Origin: Scheffersomyces stipitis CBS 6054
Taxonomy: Eukaryota; Ascomycota; Pichiomycetes; Serinales; Debaryomycetaceae
Direction of reading: 5' to 3'
DNA length: 64,000 bases
Assembly: GCF_000209165.1 (NCBI RefSeq)
Contig: NC_009068.1
Span: forward strand, 3,446,248 to 3,510,247
Shown here: in pieces, positions 1 to 10,200 of the stretch
How the letters are laid out: each line of letters starts with the position of its first letter
How positions within the stretch are numbered: the first letter of the stretch is position 1
The notes under the pieces: model-generated
Told to the model about the DNA's origin: nothing
The model's database searches: none
What the model saw: the letters and a program-made list of their open reading frames with translations, nothing else
Translations under genes and position numbers: made by a program

Positions 1-1
1 G

Positions 2-721
2 GCAGGATCTCAAGTTGGGACAGGTGGCATGACTACGAAGCTCATCGCAGCAGAACTAGCAACAAACGCCGGAGTTACCACCATCATCACCTTGTCGAGT
101 CAGCCTTACTACATTCTAGATATTGTGAAAAACATTCAGAGCACAGCTACGGAGCATTTGACGATAGAGGAACAGATACAGCAGATGGAAAAAGACATAG
201 ATAGCAACAAGATTCCTTTACATACCCGTTTCCAAGGTCTTCCCAGAAACACTCAGATCAAGTCAGACCGCAAGTTCTGGATCTTGCACGGGTTGAAGAC
301 CAAGGGTGACATCATCATTGATGAGGGCTGTTTCAAGGCTCTCACGCGTAAGGACCGAGCTGGGCTCCTCCCAGCAGGAATCATCGATGTGATAGGCACT
401 TTCCATGAAAGTGAATGTGTCTCCATCAAGGTTGTTCCTACGAGGACTTCACCTGTGGATGAAGCTATCGAAGTTGGACATTGTAGAGTTAACTACGCTT
501 CGTCTGAGATCTTGAAGATAAAGGGCTTACGAAGCAGTCAGATCGAATCCACCTTGGGCTATGCTGATTCCGAGTACGTGGCTCACAGAGACAACATCGC
601 CTTTCCACCGGTGTTGCCTCCATCTTCAGAGAACCTTGCCAGTTTGGCGTTGTCTGAAAATGAAAATCATAATCACTACCATAATCATCATAACCACAAT
701 CACAATCATGAAAGGGATTAA
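2..721 (+). CDS. PRO1: Glutamate 5-kinase (gamma-glutamyl kinase), 3' part only
   Basis: This enzyme phosphorylates L-glutamate in the first step of cytosolic proline biosynthesis. The window cuts off the 5' part. The reading frame is open from the first full codon, so the ATG at 29 is internal. The visible part begins with the kinase-fold motif VGTGGMTTK (about residues 5-13 of the fragment), typical of the end of the amino-acid-kinase domain. A PUA-like domain follows (about residues 115-200, around GDIIIDEGCFKAL and GLLPAGI). The domain order matches fungal Pro1 proteins of roughly 430 residues, so a bit over half is present. The last 20 or so residues are a His/Asn-rich tail, which is unusual for this enzyme. 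Identification is by recognition of family motifs. Confidence 0.93.
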   Translation, partial: AGSQVGTGGMTTKLIAAELATNAGVTTIITLSSQPYYILDIVKNIQSTATEHLTIEEQIQQMEKDIDSNKIPLHTRFQGLPRNTQIKSDRKFWILHGLKTKGDIIIDEGCFKALTRKDRAGLLPAGIIDVIGTFHESECVSIKVVPTRTSPVDEAIEVGHCRVNYASSEILKIKGLRSSQIESTLGYADSEYVAHRDNIAFPPVLPPSSENLASLALSENENHNHYHNHHNHNHNHERD

Positions 722-1151
722 ATGCAAAACGGTGGTGGTCTACAACGTAAGTTCGTTGCTGTACATAGGTGTCATAGACTCTAAGAATAGACTATTGGTA
801 ATTAAAATGATATTAAAAAGGAAGAAGAAAGAATATAGCTACGATTTTATGTATTCAAGAGTTCGATGAGTAGATGATAAGTAACTGTCGCAGAAAAGTA
901 AACTATCAGAGACATTTCCTGCGACGTCTAGGATTTAAACGTATTTCCCCGAAGCCTCGACTTCCAAAGACCGAGTCTTTAAAATGACTTCACTATTTTC
1001 TAGAGTTGTTCAGCTCTCTCGTTATAGCCACTCTAAATCGCACATACAGAATCTCGCACATACTTAATCAAGAATCATACTGCACACTCTATAATTCTCC
1101 AGAATCCATTCCTACTATTTATATCTCTTACCCACTCCTTTTCAATACCAT
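722..1151. other. Intergenic region, PRO1 to VPS3-like gene
   Basis: This 430-base stretch separates two co-oriented genes. It is AT-rich. The only structure I see is a 7-bp inverted repeat (GTCGCAG near 889 and CTGCGAC near 921). No RNA gene or credible open frame was recognised. It presumably holds the PRO1 3' end and the promoter of the next gene. Confidence 0.5.
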
Positions 1152-4100
1152 ATGGACCAAAAGCTCGTCGTTAACGGAGGCACCGGTGAGCCGGCGGTGT
1201 TCAAATACCGACTATTGGTGCCCGAAGAAGAAACAGGGTCCGCTGGAAAAATCTCCACTATAGCATCGTACCGGGCCAATCTCTACATAGGAACCACCAC
1301 TGGTCAGTTGCTTCATTATCACCATTTCGAGGACGCCGCTGAGTATATGCTCATTCTGAATCTCCAGCTCTCGGATTCTAGCCGTGTAATTACAAAAATA
1401 TTGATTCTTCCCAATACTGAAAGAGCTCTAGTGCTTATAGGCTCTACAGCCAGTGTCTATTCCTTGCCAGAGCTATCGCCATGTCACATTGGGAAGTTGA
1501 AAGATATCAACGACTTGCTGATGCTCGCATATTCAGCCATTTCAAATGATTCCAGGCTGCAAAAGTCAGTGGCTGTGAACGATAAAATCGTCGCTTTCAC
1601 TTCTTCCAAGATCAGGATCATCCAAATCGATAAGGACCAGATCAAGTTGCTCAAAGACATAAACTACTCTGGTGCTGTGAGTGGAATATCTACTGCGTCA
1701 CGGATGTCATCGAATTACAGCAATTTGGTTTTGGTAGCGAATCCTTCTAATTACGATATCATCGATCTTAAAATGACAAGAAAGATTCCTTTATTCGATT
1801 ATACGGGAAACAGAACAAATGTCCCGCCACATATGGTAAGCTATGATGCAATGGATAAAGAAGGAGCAGAGGAATATCTTTTGACTATCAAAAATGATGA
1901 GAATACTTCGTTAGCCATGTTTATCAACTCATTAGGCGATGTTACCAGAGGCACCCTAACCTGGATAGGGGAAGGATATCCTGTAGGAGGCATAGTGGTA
2001 CGATGGCCCTATGTATTTGGAGTATTTGCCTCTAGTGACCACAGTAACAAGCTCATAGTCAGCTCGCTAGAATCCCTACAAGTATTAAATGTTGTCAGTT
2101 TAGAAGAGATATTTTATGGAAGGAAATCTACGAAACAAGTAGTAGATGAAATAGAAACTGAACTCAAAGGTGAAGAAACTGATAATAAACAAAAAGAAGT
2201 TAAGGATATCGCACAAGAAGAGAATCTTACACAACAAGATATTGACAAGGATAACCTTCTACAACAGGAAAATCAACAAGAACAAGAAAGTGGAGAAGAT
2301 ACAGAACAACATAGGCAAGAACAGCCTTTCTCGCTGGACTCGATCAACTTAACGATCTCTGAACAGAGTGAAATATTTGTAGAAAAGCCTTCGACGGAAT
2401 CCGCACAACTATTAGAGACCATCAAGGATATAAATATTTCGACAGTATCAGATATACTGGTAGAAAACCAAACGGTAGACGGTTTGCTTTCCAAAGTCAA
2501 CCTAATGAATGGTTCCAGAAGTTCCTCGATTGCAAAGCACTTCGACATAGGTAACATCATCCTTCATGACGACTCCAAGGTTTGGATATTATATTCGGAA
2601 AGTGTGTTGATACAACTACAGGATAGTTTCATCTTTGCAATGCAAGAAGGCACTATCAAGTCATTCTCTGAGGAACTAGAAGGAATCGTAGATACGTACG
2701 AGGGAGAGATTCACCAATACATCTTGTACATGCTTGTATTATCCCTTATTGAAATTGAGGATGAGCAAAAGATCTTAAAGTACGTACTACGATTGAAAAA
2801 TGGCCACCTTGTGGTAGATCCTTTGTTTATCATTTACATGTTAAGTGACTTTAAAGAAATCGATACTAGTCATTTTGACTTTTCTGTGTATTCAGGAATC
2901 AGGGAAATAATGGAGCAATGTAAGCCGTCCAGCAGCAGAAGATTGTTGCTATTGAAATACTTTGATTCTGTTTATCCTGATCTCGTTCAAACTAATTCTC
3001 AGACGCAAGACATCATAAGGAGAGCATACTATGCTCTGTTCAAGCTGAATGAAGAGTCCATATTTTTCTTTCAAGGAAAAGACAAGATGAATTGGTCCAC
3101 ATTCAGCCATATAAATTCATCAATTATAGATCTTTGGTATTCTAAGGGATTTATAAAGACCATCTTGCAAGCTTATCGTAGCCTCAAAGCAGCAGACGAG
3201 GAAAAAGAGAAAGAGATTTCAGAGAAACTTTGTACCTTGGTTATTCAGTTGTTATCTCAAGAAAAGGGTGACTCTGATATATCTACGGAACTGTTGGTTG
3301 CGGATACACTAGCGGATATTAAAGCAAATCCACCAGACCCTTCTCTTTATACCAAGTATCTCATTGAGATATTGAAGGTAGACAAAATCAGAGGCTTCGA
3401 ATTCATGAAGAAAAACAACAAACAGCAATATCGATCTGTTCACAAGACTATCATGGATGAGATCTCAGAAACATATGCCAGTGAGAGTGACTTCTCATTA
3501 CTCAAAATTGAATTCTTAGAAAGCACATTACGTGAAAATAAGTTCAAGGCATCTCTTCAAGATGAGCTAGCCTTTGAAATGGCCAAATTAATGTCGTCGT
3601 CCGAATTTTTGGTGGAAGAGTACAGGATTAATTTTGATATCCTTGTTCAAACTTACAAGATCGAAAACTCGCTAACTGATTCAAAATGGCCGAAGATCAG
3701 TTGGGTTGATTTTTTGCATTTGAATTCCAAGTCCAGTGAGTGTAAGGATTTTGTCGACATATATTTGAAAGTCTACGAATTGCTTCTTGTTTCAACTGAT
3801 TTGAAAAAGTCCACTCCAATTCTATCGGAGCTCATTCTGAACGATGAATTATTCTCTTATTATAAGTTTGTTAATCCTGATGACACTACAGTTAGACTGT
3901 TGCTAGACTATTCTGATTTTGAAAGTGCTGAGTTTGTTGCAGTTCACAGAAAGCTTCCGTTTCCCAAATTCCACTTCTATATTGAGAACGATTCTCGCAG
4001 ATTTGATATAGTTGCTCCAAGTCGTATTAGAGATGACTTGTTTACCATCTTAAAGTATTATTTGAAAGAGATCACCTCCGATCCACTTTGCATTTTTGCT

Positions 4101-4337
4101 ATCAGGCATTTCATATCATCATTTGGCAATTCATTTTTCACTCCTTCGGAAATCCTTTCGTATTTGCCCGATCATATCCCAATTGCGTACCTCATGGACT
4201 ACTTAACTGAAGTTATTATAGACCTCCAGGCTGCCAACAGGGAGGTGCAATTGCGGAAGTCGATCAGCAAGGCAGATGCAACGTTTACGAAAAGCGTCTA
4301 CAAGAACTTTGCCAATTCATTCGAGAATGGAACGTAG
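1152..4337 (+). CDS. VPS3: CNH-domain vacuolar sorting protein, probably the CORVET subunit Vps3
   Basis: The 1,061-residue protein starts with a CNH/citron-type beta-propeller (about residues 35-310, with the strand YIGTTTGQLLHYHHF near residue 48). An acidic Gln/Glu-rich low-complexity insert follows (about 335-400). The rest is a long alpha-helical region with no other motif. This layout fits the Vps39/TRAP1 family. In yeasts that means Vps3 of the CORVET complex or Vam6/Vps39 of HOPS, both of which tether endosomal or vacuolar membranes through Rab GTPases. I favour Vps3 because of the length and the propeller-strand wording. The ATG at 1152 is preceded by AT-rich DNA, and no conserved segment is seen upstream. 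The gene converges on COQ2 with only 38 bases between stop codons. Family membership is fairly sure, the paralog less so. Confidence 0.62.
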   Translation: MDQKLVVNGGTGEPAVFKYRLLVPEEETGSAGKISTIASYRANLYIGTTTGQLLHYHHFEDAAEYMLILNLQLSDSSRVITKILILPNTERALVLIGSTASVYSLPELSPCHIGKLKDINDLLMLAYSAISNDSRLQKSVAVNDKIVAFTSSKIRIIQIDKDQIKLLKDINYSGAVSGISTASRMSSNYSNLVLVANPSNYDIIDLKMTRKIPLFDYTGNRTNVPPHMVSYDAMDKEGAEEYLLTIKNDENTSLAMFINSLGDVTRGTLTWIGEGYPVGGIVVRWPYVFGVFASSDHSNKLIVSSLESLQVLNVVSLEEIFYGRKSTKQVVDEIETELKGEETDNKQKEVKDIAQEENLTQQDIDKDNLLQQENQQEQESGEDTEQHRQEQPFSLDSINLTISEQSEIFVEKPSTESAQLLETIKDINISTVSDILVENQTVDGLLSKVNLMNGSRSSSIAKHFDIGNIILHDDSKVWILYSESVLIQLQDSFIFAMQEGTIKSFSEELEGIVDTYEGEIHQYILYMLVLSLIEIEDEQKILKYVLRLKNGHLVVDPLFIIYMLSDFKEIDTSHFDFSVYSGIREIMEQCKPSSSRRLLLLKYFDSVYPDLVQTNSQTQDIIRRAYYALFKLNEESIFFFQGKDKMNWSTFSHINSSIIDLWYSKGFIKTILQAYRSLKAADEEKEKEISEKLCTLVIQLLSQEKGDSDISTELLVADTLADIKANPPDPSLYTKYLIEILKVDKIRGFEFMKKNNKQQYRSVHKTIMDEISETYASESDFSLLKIEFLESTLRENKFKASLQDELAFEMAKLMSSSEFLVEEYRINFDILVQTYKIENSLTDSKWPKISWVDFLHLNSKSSECKDFVDIYLKVYELLLVSTDLKKSTPILSELILNDELFSYYKFVNPDDTTVRLLLDYSDFESAEFVAVHRKLPFPKFHFYIENDSRRFDIVAPSRIRDDLFTILKYYLKEITSDPLCIFAIRHFISSFGNSFFTPSEILSYLPDHIPIAYLMDYLTEVIIDLQAANREVQLRKSISKADATFTKSVYKNFANSFENGT

Positions 4338-4375
4338 AAATGATATGAATATTTACAGTTTATCTAGATTTATAA

Positions 4376-5584
4376 TTACAAGAATCCTGTTAATAACAAG
4401 AGGTAGTCGACTACCATACCCAACCAGAAAATAAACCCTGTTTTGATGTTAGAGGTGAAAGCGCTCCAACAACTCTTTTGATCATCCAAGTTCACTTTTC
4501 TAATTTGGTTGTATAGCCTTGTGAAAGCCCAGACGCCTGTAATGTAGAAGCCTGGACCCATGGAGTTGAGGACACCTGCAGCCGTGTAGAAGGCGGCTTG
4601 GGTGTAAGTTAAGCCTTTCAAGATTGGTTTAGTCTTATCTCCCCAAGCCAAAGCTGTCGACTTAATGCCAGCCTTAATATCGAACTGCTTGTCTTGATGA
4701 GCATAGATTGTATCATAGGTGAGACACCAAATCCAGTTGGCTATGAACAAAGGTCCAGCAACATACCAATTGACAGCAGCCCCAACAGCTGGAAATCCAA
4801 GGAGGCAACCCCAGCTGAAGCAGATCGACAACATAGCCTGTGGGTAGTATGTGAACCGCTTGAACAAGGGATAGGCAGCTACAAAAGGCAAGGACAAAGC
4901 TCCCAAGTAGAAACATTCAAAAGGCAAGGACAACAACACAGCCAAGCCAGCGAAGCACTGCACTCCCATCCAGGCCACAGCCTGCGGCACAGTTACTCTA
5001 CCACTGGTTATCGGTCTTTCCATGGTTCTAGCCACTTGATTATCTAAGTCTCTGTCCCAGATATCGTTGATGGTACAACCTGCACCTCTCATGATTACCG
5101 CACCAATGGAAAAGAGCGCAATAGCGTAAAGAGAAGTGGTCAACGGAGCAGCAATAGAGTAGGAGGCCATGGTAATACCCCAGAAACTGGGAATGAGCAA
5201 CAATAATGTCCCCACTGGCTTTTCTAACCGCATGAGCTCGACGTAGGGAATCCATTTCTCAGGCAATTTCGAAATGTATGGACCCAAGCCAGCGAGTCTA
5301 GCCAAACGAGCAGCTTCCAATTCCTCGGGTTTAAACTTAGACCGAGCTTCCAACACACTCTTGCTATAATTAGGAGTAGTCAAATCGATGACAGGAGTCA
5401 CAACTTTAGCAGCGGTCTTCGTTGGCTCTGGAGATTTTTGGGAGTTTGGGGATTGCTTGAAGGTATTGTAGATAACAGCGGAAGAGGCCAAACCTCTTGC
5501 AAGTTGAACACGACTCGCTGCGACAGTAGACGAGGCTAGCGGCGCTCTTAAGAGCGACTTGGCTACTAATGATATACCCAACAT
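4376..5584 (-). CDS. COQ2: 4-hydroxybenzoate polyprenyltransferase, mitochondrial (ubiquinone biosynthesis)
   Basis: Coq2 attaches the polyprenyl tail to 4-hydroxybenzoate in the mitochondrial inner membrane, an early committed step of coenzyme Q synthesis. The protein carries both aspartate-rich UbiA-family motifs: NDIWDRDLD after the segment GAGCTI, and YDTIYAHQDKQFD later on. It also has about eight hydrophobic segments. I start at the ATG at 5584 (MLGISLVAKSLLRAPLAS), giving 402 residues. The frame stays open further upstream, but only from a GTG codon. The first 35 or so residues are basic, hydroxylated and lack acidic residues, as expected of a mitochondrial presequence. The gene is convergent with the VPS3-like gene. 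The product call is confident. Confidence 0.94.
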   Translation of the reverse strand: MLGISLVAKSLLRAPLASSTVAASRVQLARGLASSAVIYNTFKQSPNSQKSPEPTKTAAKVVTPVIDLTTPNYSKSVLEARSKFKPEELEAARLARLAGLGPYISKLPEKWIPYVELMRLEKPVGTLLLLIPSFWGITMASYSIAAPLTTSLYAIALFSIGAVIMRGAGCTINDIWDRDLDNQVARTMERPITSGRVTVPQAVAWMGVQCFAGLAVLLSLPFECFYLGALSLPFVAAYPLFKRFTYYPQAMLSICFSWGCLLGFPAVGAAVNWYVAGPLFIANWIWCLTYDTIYAHQDKQFDIKAGIKSTALAWGDKTKPILKGLTYTQAAFYTAAGVLNSMGPGFYITGVWAFTRLYNQIRKVNLDDQKSCWSAFTSNIKTGFIFWLGMVVDYLLLLTGFL

Positions 5585-5985
5585 GATGGTTGTGTAGAAA
5601 AACGAAGTTCGCACCTTGTGACAATTTCTAAAAAACGCGAACTTCTATTTGATAAACTCTGTAGCAAATTCTGTATGAAGAAATTCATCCGATCAAAGCG
5701 AGAATTGGAAACGTGAAGAACCAATAGAAGTCGTATGGAAGTCGAATAAATACAGAATGCAGATAATGTAGATACAATCATAGTACTCTTTTCGGTTCTT
5801 TAGGACTCTTCGGAAATCAACGGCAAATAGACGCTCTCTGTTGTATGAATCCAACTCTCTATCTCATGGTAGTCTAAGTTTCAAATCTCTTAGACTCAGA
5901 CTCAGTCATGTTAGGTAGACGTGTAGCCCAATAACGCAGACATGGTAGCAATAGCAATACATACCAAATTCATAATCGCCTCATT
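5585..5985. other. Intergenic region, COQ2 promoter side
   Basis: About 400 bases lie between the COQ2 start and the APC11 stop, both on the minus strand. I see AT-rich DNA with no RNA gene, repeat or supported open frame. Confidence 0.5.
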
Positions 5986-6396
5986 TCAGGTCTCTTCTTC
6001 AAACGCCTCAAACTCCTGGTTATCTTCAGTATACCTTTCTCTCATCACCCTATGGCCATCTATTAAAGTCTTCAAGTTGGCCAACTCCTCCGTCATGTCA
6101 GGATAGCTCTCTTTGTATGTAAATATCTGTCTACACATGGGGCACAACCCCTTGGATGTGTCCTGTTCTAGCCATTTAACAATACAATGCAAATGAAAGT
6201 TATGAGTACAACCCGAGCCCAACACTATGGGACAATCATCTCCTGGATACTTACAATTGGGACAGGTACCATCAAAAGCTACCCGGCAAATTCCACATAA
6301 CTCATCTACATAGGCGCTGGAATTGGCATCGCCATCAGCAGCTAATTTCCAGTGCCATGTCGAGAATCCATGCCATTCCACAATTTTCACCTTCAT
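5986..6396 (-). CDS. APC11: Anaphase-promoting complex RING-H2 subunit
   Basis: Apc11 is the RING subunit of the APC/C ubiquitin ligase. It recruits the E2 for ubiquitination of securin and cyclins. The N-terminus MKVKIVEWHGFSTWHW is the family signature that contacts the Apc2 cullin. The zinc-binding ligands then follow in order: CGICRVAFDGTCPNC, GDDCPIVLGSGCTHNFHLHC and GLCPMCR. The total length is 136 residues. The C-terminus beyond about residue 105 is an acidic extension longer than the minimal domain. The single exon starts at an ATG with no alternative. The gene is oriented like COQ2 downstream and BPL1 upstream. Confidence 0.95.
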   Translation of the reverse strand: MKVKIVEWHGFSTWHWKLAADGDANSSAYVDELCGICRVAFDGTCPNCKYPGDDCPIVLGSGCTHNFHLHCIVKWLEQDTSKGLCPMCRQIFTYKESYPDMTEELANLKTLIDGHRVMRERYTEDNQEFEAFEEET

Positions 6397-6686
6397 TATT
6401 GATGATAAATAGGTTTAGTTGCAATAGAAAATCTGGAGAAACCATTGTTTTGGTTTATATTGTTGGCGCTACCATGTGTCCATATCAGATCCCCATAAGT
6501 TATGAAGTTATCTGAATTTAATCTACTACTTCAATATTGACTTACTTAACCCCAGTTCTCTCCACCTTGACTCTGTAGGAAAAGATATTGTTAGTTCTAC
6601 TCTTATTAATTTGATATTATGTGACTTCATGCTTTCTGCGTTTTTTTGATCTATAATACTGTCCTTCTACTGTTGTACTATCTATT

Positions 6687-8714
6687 CTACTTTTTATAAA
6701 TTAATCCTTTGAAGATATCAAACGAGTTTCCATCGGGTTGTAGAAATAGCAAATCCTTAGTCAGAGTATCCTCAGCTATTAATAATCCGTAATCTGCTGT
6801 GATACCGGTAACCTTTACATCACGTTCGCGGCCATCGCGTTGGAGCTTAACTAACTGATTGGAATGGAACCATCTCTTGTAGTACAATGGCAAGAACGGT
6901 TTCAAACCAGAGTGCTTAAAGACAGAGTAGAACCCATCCATAGTATGCATCAACTTGGCTAAGAGTAGTTCGTGCTGATAAGGTGGAAGTTCGGGTAACC
7001 CCTTTTGAGTTCTTATATTGTTCAATTTCGCCAATACGATATTTAATGAAGTAGTTGGAGCTTCATTAGACACGTTGACACCTCCTCCCCACACCAAGTG
7101 GAATGTATTATTTAAGAATTGGGAGTTGATCAAAGCCCCAGACACTTTGGCCCACTTGGCATCGTCTCCTTCTACAGTCGAACTTGTTTCGTCCTTATTG
7201 CTTATCTTGGTGTAGAATTCTGGCTTCAAGATATAGATATCATTTGGCCATTTCAATCTGACTGGCATGTCTTCGTATCCAACACCCTTTCCATCTTCGA
7301 AGCTTCCGTATCCCAATATAGATTCTATCAATGCCAATCCACATAAGTATTGCAAAGTGACTACTGAAGAAGCATGTGTCTCACCCGATGGGATTTTGAA
7401 TAAAACCGAAGCTGCCATCACTCCTTTGGGGTTGATCCAAACATTGCCTCCACGACCTCTTCCGGCTACTTGTGTAGTAGCAGTTAAAGCGAAGCCATTG
7501 GGCAAATTCCGCAAAAGTTTGGGGTTTCTGTCCATTAACGTATTGGTAGAAGTGACCACTTCTCCATACCCCAAGATGGAACCAAATTCTCCCACCTTTC
7601 CATTGTACAACCGTTCCAAATGACTGAAATATGCACCCATGTGAAAGTAGGGTGTTGTCTTGGGATCAGGCAAGTTACCCTCGCTGAAGAGCTTGATGTG
7701 TTTTGGCACCAGATTGGCGTCCTCCACGTTGTCAGTTGAACTGTCAAGAAAATAGTCGTGGTCGTTTTCGGTCTCATCATGGAACACAAACGTGTCGTTG
7801 TCGTCTTCCAAAGAGTTTCCATGGAAATCCTCCTTTGATTTCAAGGAACTCAACAAGTTATTGACCGTGACCTTATTCAAATGAGATGACAATAATATGG
7901 GAGTAATTTTGGGTACAGTGACGTCTACATTCTCATTAACCTTCAAACCTAGCTTGCCTAAGCACGATTTGAAGAACATTCTACGCCCATGGTCGCCGTC
8001 TCGGATAGTCTGAATGACTTTGGCATACTTTTCATCGCCATCTGATTCCTTTAACAAGGATGGTGTGAACTCAGGATGAGTTCCAGTCAAGATGACGTCA
8101 CCTTTACCAAACTTCTTGTATACCACAGCCGCTCTTTCCGTGTCTTCCACATCTATATCAGCACTATAGGTAGCCAATACTTGCACTCCCGCGTACTTTG
8201 AAGCATTCAAAAAGACTCCTCCACCGTTGTAGTAGTTGACTACTTGAGCAGGAGAGTCTGTCAAGATAGAAGTATTGACGTCTATGAAAGCAGCACGGGA
8301 TCCCTTGTGAGACTCATACACAAATCCCTTATAAGCACAACCTTTTGAAGTTCCTGGGAAAAATTGCAACTCTCGTGGACCTGAAACTTCGAGACGAGGA
8401 TTGCCCACTTCAAACTCAACTCTTGCTGACCCGTAATAGCCACCAGCGCAAAAGCCCAAGAACTTGCCTCCTTTGCGGACAAACTGTGAAATCTTTCTGT
8501 TGCCCTCACCATTAAATACGTTGCAATAAGGCAAATCGGCGCCTCCAGGAATCACCAACAAGGATGTCTTATAAATCCATGGATCGTTGAGAATCGACTG
8601 CTCTGAGATAGTCACCACTGCATAATATGGAGATAAATGGAGCCTTAACGATTCCAAGCAGTGCTTAACGCTTTCGGTGGTCGTTCCCTGTCCAGAATAT
8701 ACTAGCACATTCAT
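6687..8714 (-). CDS. BPL1: Biotin--protein ligase (holocarboxylase synthetase)
   Basis: This enzyme activates biotin with ATP and transfers it to lysines of carboxylases such as acetyl-CoA and pyruvate carboxylase. The protein begins MNVLVYSGQGTTTESVKHCL, which is the conserved eukaryotic start. I therefore choose the ATG at 8714 over the in-frame upstream codon at 8786, which would add 24 hydrophobic residues. The N-terminal half is the class I amidotransferase-like domain (VIPGGADLPY and GFCAGGYYGSARVEF). The C-terminal half is the catalytic domain, with the biotinyl-AMP loop GRGRGGNVWINPKG, the motif LKWPNDIYIL, and the C-terminal cap around TGITADYGLLI. It has 675 residues, close to the family length. 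Confidence is high. Confidence 0.95.
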   Translation of the reverse strand: MNVLVYSGQGTTTESVKHCLESLRLHLSPYYAVVTISEQSILNDPWIYKTSLLVIPGGADLPYCNVFNGEGNRKISQFVRKGGKFLGFCAGGYYGSARVEFEVGNPRLEVSGPRELQFFPGTSKGCAYKGFVYESHKGSRAAFIDVNTSILTDSPAQVVNYYNGGGVFLNASKYAGVQVLATYSADIDVEDTERAAVVYKKFGKGDVILTGTHPEFTPSLLKESDGDEKYAKVIQTIRDGDHGRRMFFKSCLGKLGLKVNENVDVTVPKITPILLSSHLNKVTVNNLLSSLKSKEDFHGNSLEDDNDTFVFHDETENDHDYFLDSSTDNVEDANLVPKHIKLFSEGNLPDPKTTPYFHMGAYFSHLERLYNGKVGEFGSILGYGEVVTSTNTLMDRNPKLLRNLPNGFALTATTQVAGRGRGGNVWINPKGVMAASVLFKIPSGETHASSVVTLQYLCGLALIESILGYGSFEDGKGVGYEDMPVRLKWPNDIYILKPEFYTKISNKDETSSTVEGDDAKWAKVSGALINSQFLNNTFHLVWGGGVNVSNEAPTTSLNIVLAKLNNIRTQKGLPELPPYQHELLLAKLMHTMDGFYSVFKHSGLKPFLPLYYKRWFHSNQLVKLQRDGRERDVKVTGITADYGLLIAEDTLTKDLLFLQPDGNSFDIFKGLIYKK

Positions 8715-9159
8715 AGCAGAACGAAGAGAAAGTAAAACTGATAAGAATAGGTTGTAAATAAAGTTTGAGGTTACTGAAAAACTCAACCAATGGGATATCT
8801 AAGACAATAAATAAAAGAAGACTCCGCTGTCTTTTCTGATTTGAAAAACTAGTATGATGTAGCAGAATATGAGTGCAGTATATGCTATTGAATGCTCTGA
8901 AATGTTTCTTTCTATTGTATACTCTTCTGAATAATTCCTAGTTTAAATAGTACAAATTGGAGAAGAAGAAATAGTCAGAGCCATGAATTTCCACTCTGTG
9001 TAGGAATTGACTCTCGGAGACTCACAGAGACTCAAGCATCCCAAACAAAATACTTCCTGAATCAGATCACGAGATGACTCAAGAACGGGCTCGAGATTTC
9101 TTCCATATAATCATCTGCTACAATTTCACACCCAAACCCATTGACAGTCATCAATCAAA
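8715..9159. other. Divergent promoter region, BPL1 / PIH1
   Basis: About 445 bases lie between two divergent start codons. It must contain both promoters. I see no RNA gene or repeat. Confidence 0.5.
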
Positions 9160-10200
9160 ATGTCTTTGCATGAACAATCTGAGACCATAGCCTTGGATCC
9201 AAGACCTGGATTTGTGGTCAAGACCAAGATTGTGGATGCACCCGATGTTCAGCTCATCGCAAGAAAGGTGTTTATAAACATATGTCACGAGTCTAAAGTT
9301 CCACGACCCCAAATTGACTTTGAGCCTGAAAAAGTGTTTCCACTCATCATCGACAACCAATGGGAGATTCCGATGATTGTACTGGTTCAGAAGGAAGAAA
9401 ACGACAAAAAGGGCTTTCCGCTGTTTGTGTTGGATTGTTGTATCAACTCCGTGTGCTTCCAATGGTGTCAGGTGAATGCGGATTTGCGCTCAATTCTCAT
9501 CGAATGGAGTATTGAGTGTGTTGAGATACTTCATGGTTATGTTCTTGAGAGACAGTATACAATACCCAAGATGATGTCCAAGGGCCAGTTGTCACAGACA
9601 GAGGTGCCAGTTTCTGAGCTCACTGCTTCTGCGCTCCAGGAGAAATGGAACAAGTTGAAAAGCAACGAAACCTTGGGATTGATCGAGGCATTGAACGATC
9701 CAATGGATATTGATGAAGGCGAAGTCGATAATAAACCTCTTCCAAACTTGATGAATATCTCGGGAACGCCAAATGCACAAAAACAGAAAATACTAATCGA
9801 AGAGATTCCAGAGAAGCATATAAAGAGTGTGTCAAAAATCGAAGAAATAGTAGAAACAAAACCAACATCGAAGTTACAAGTATCGAAGAAGTCAGAAATC
9901 CCAATAGAGCCTACTAGATACGAGTTCAACGTAACCTATACGCCGTTTCCCGAGAATCATGATAGCCAGTTGTTGGTTAAGTTCCACAGTGAGCAGATTA
10001 GCTCCGGATCTGACTTGGATGTATTCTACGTGCCTAGCATTCACAGTATTCGAATTGTCAACTTACTGGCTAAACATTACTTCACGAAAGGACTGAAAGA
10101 GGACTACGTGGATCTTCCCTTGGCTGAAGAGGTTATAGTAGACACCAAAGTGAAATCGGCCATTGTCATCGAGGACAACACCTTGTATATACTCATGTAG
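9160..10200 (+). CDS. PIH1: R2TP chaperone complex subunit Pih1
   Basis: Pih1 bridges Hsp90/Tah1 and the Rvb1/Rvb2 ATPases in the R2TP complex, which assembles snoRNPs, RNA polymerases and PIKK kinases. The 346-residue protein starts with a PIH1 N-terminal domain (about residues 10-165). It contains PGFVVKTK, KVFINICHE, VPRPQ and the segment VFPLIIDNQWEIPMIV. A charged linker follows (about 165-245), and then a CS-like beta-sandwich at the C-terminus (about 250-346, ending AIVIEDNTLYILM). This arrangement matches yeast Pih1. It is divergent from BPL1. Confidence in the family is high; I infer the function from it. Confidence 0.88.
   Translation: MSLHEQSETIALDPRPGFVVKTKIVDAPDVQLIARKVFINICHESKVPRPQIDFEPEKVFPLIIDNQWEIPMIVLVQKEENDKKGFPLFVLDCCINSVCFQWCQVNADLRSILIEWSIECVEILHGYVLERQYTIPKMMSKGQLSQTEVPVSELTASALQEKWNKLKSNETLGLIEALNDPMDIDEGEVDNKPLPNLMNISGTPNAQKQKILIEEIPEKHIKSVSKIEEIVETKPTSKLQVSKKSEIPIEPTRYEFNVTYTPFPENHDSQLLVKFHSEQISSGSDLDVFYVPSIHSIRIVNLLAKHYFTKGLKEDYVDLPLAEEVIVDTKVKSAIVIEDNTLYILM

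Noticed and set aside
561..869. 102-codon frame overlapping the PRO1 3' end
   Set aside because: Mostly a shadow of PRO1 with low-complexity Ile/Thr runs.
8715..8786. 24-residue N-terminal extension of BPL1
   Set aside because: The conserved family start MNVLVYSGQGT is at 8714; the extension lacks conservation.
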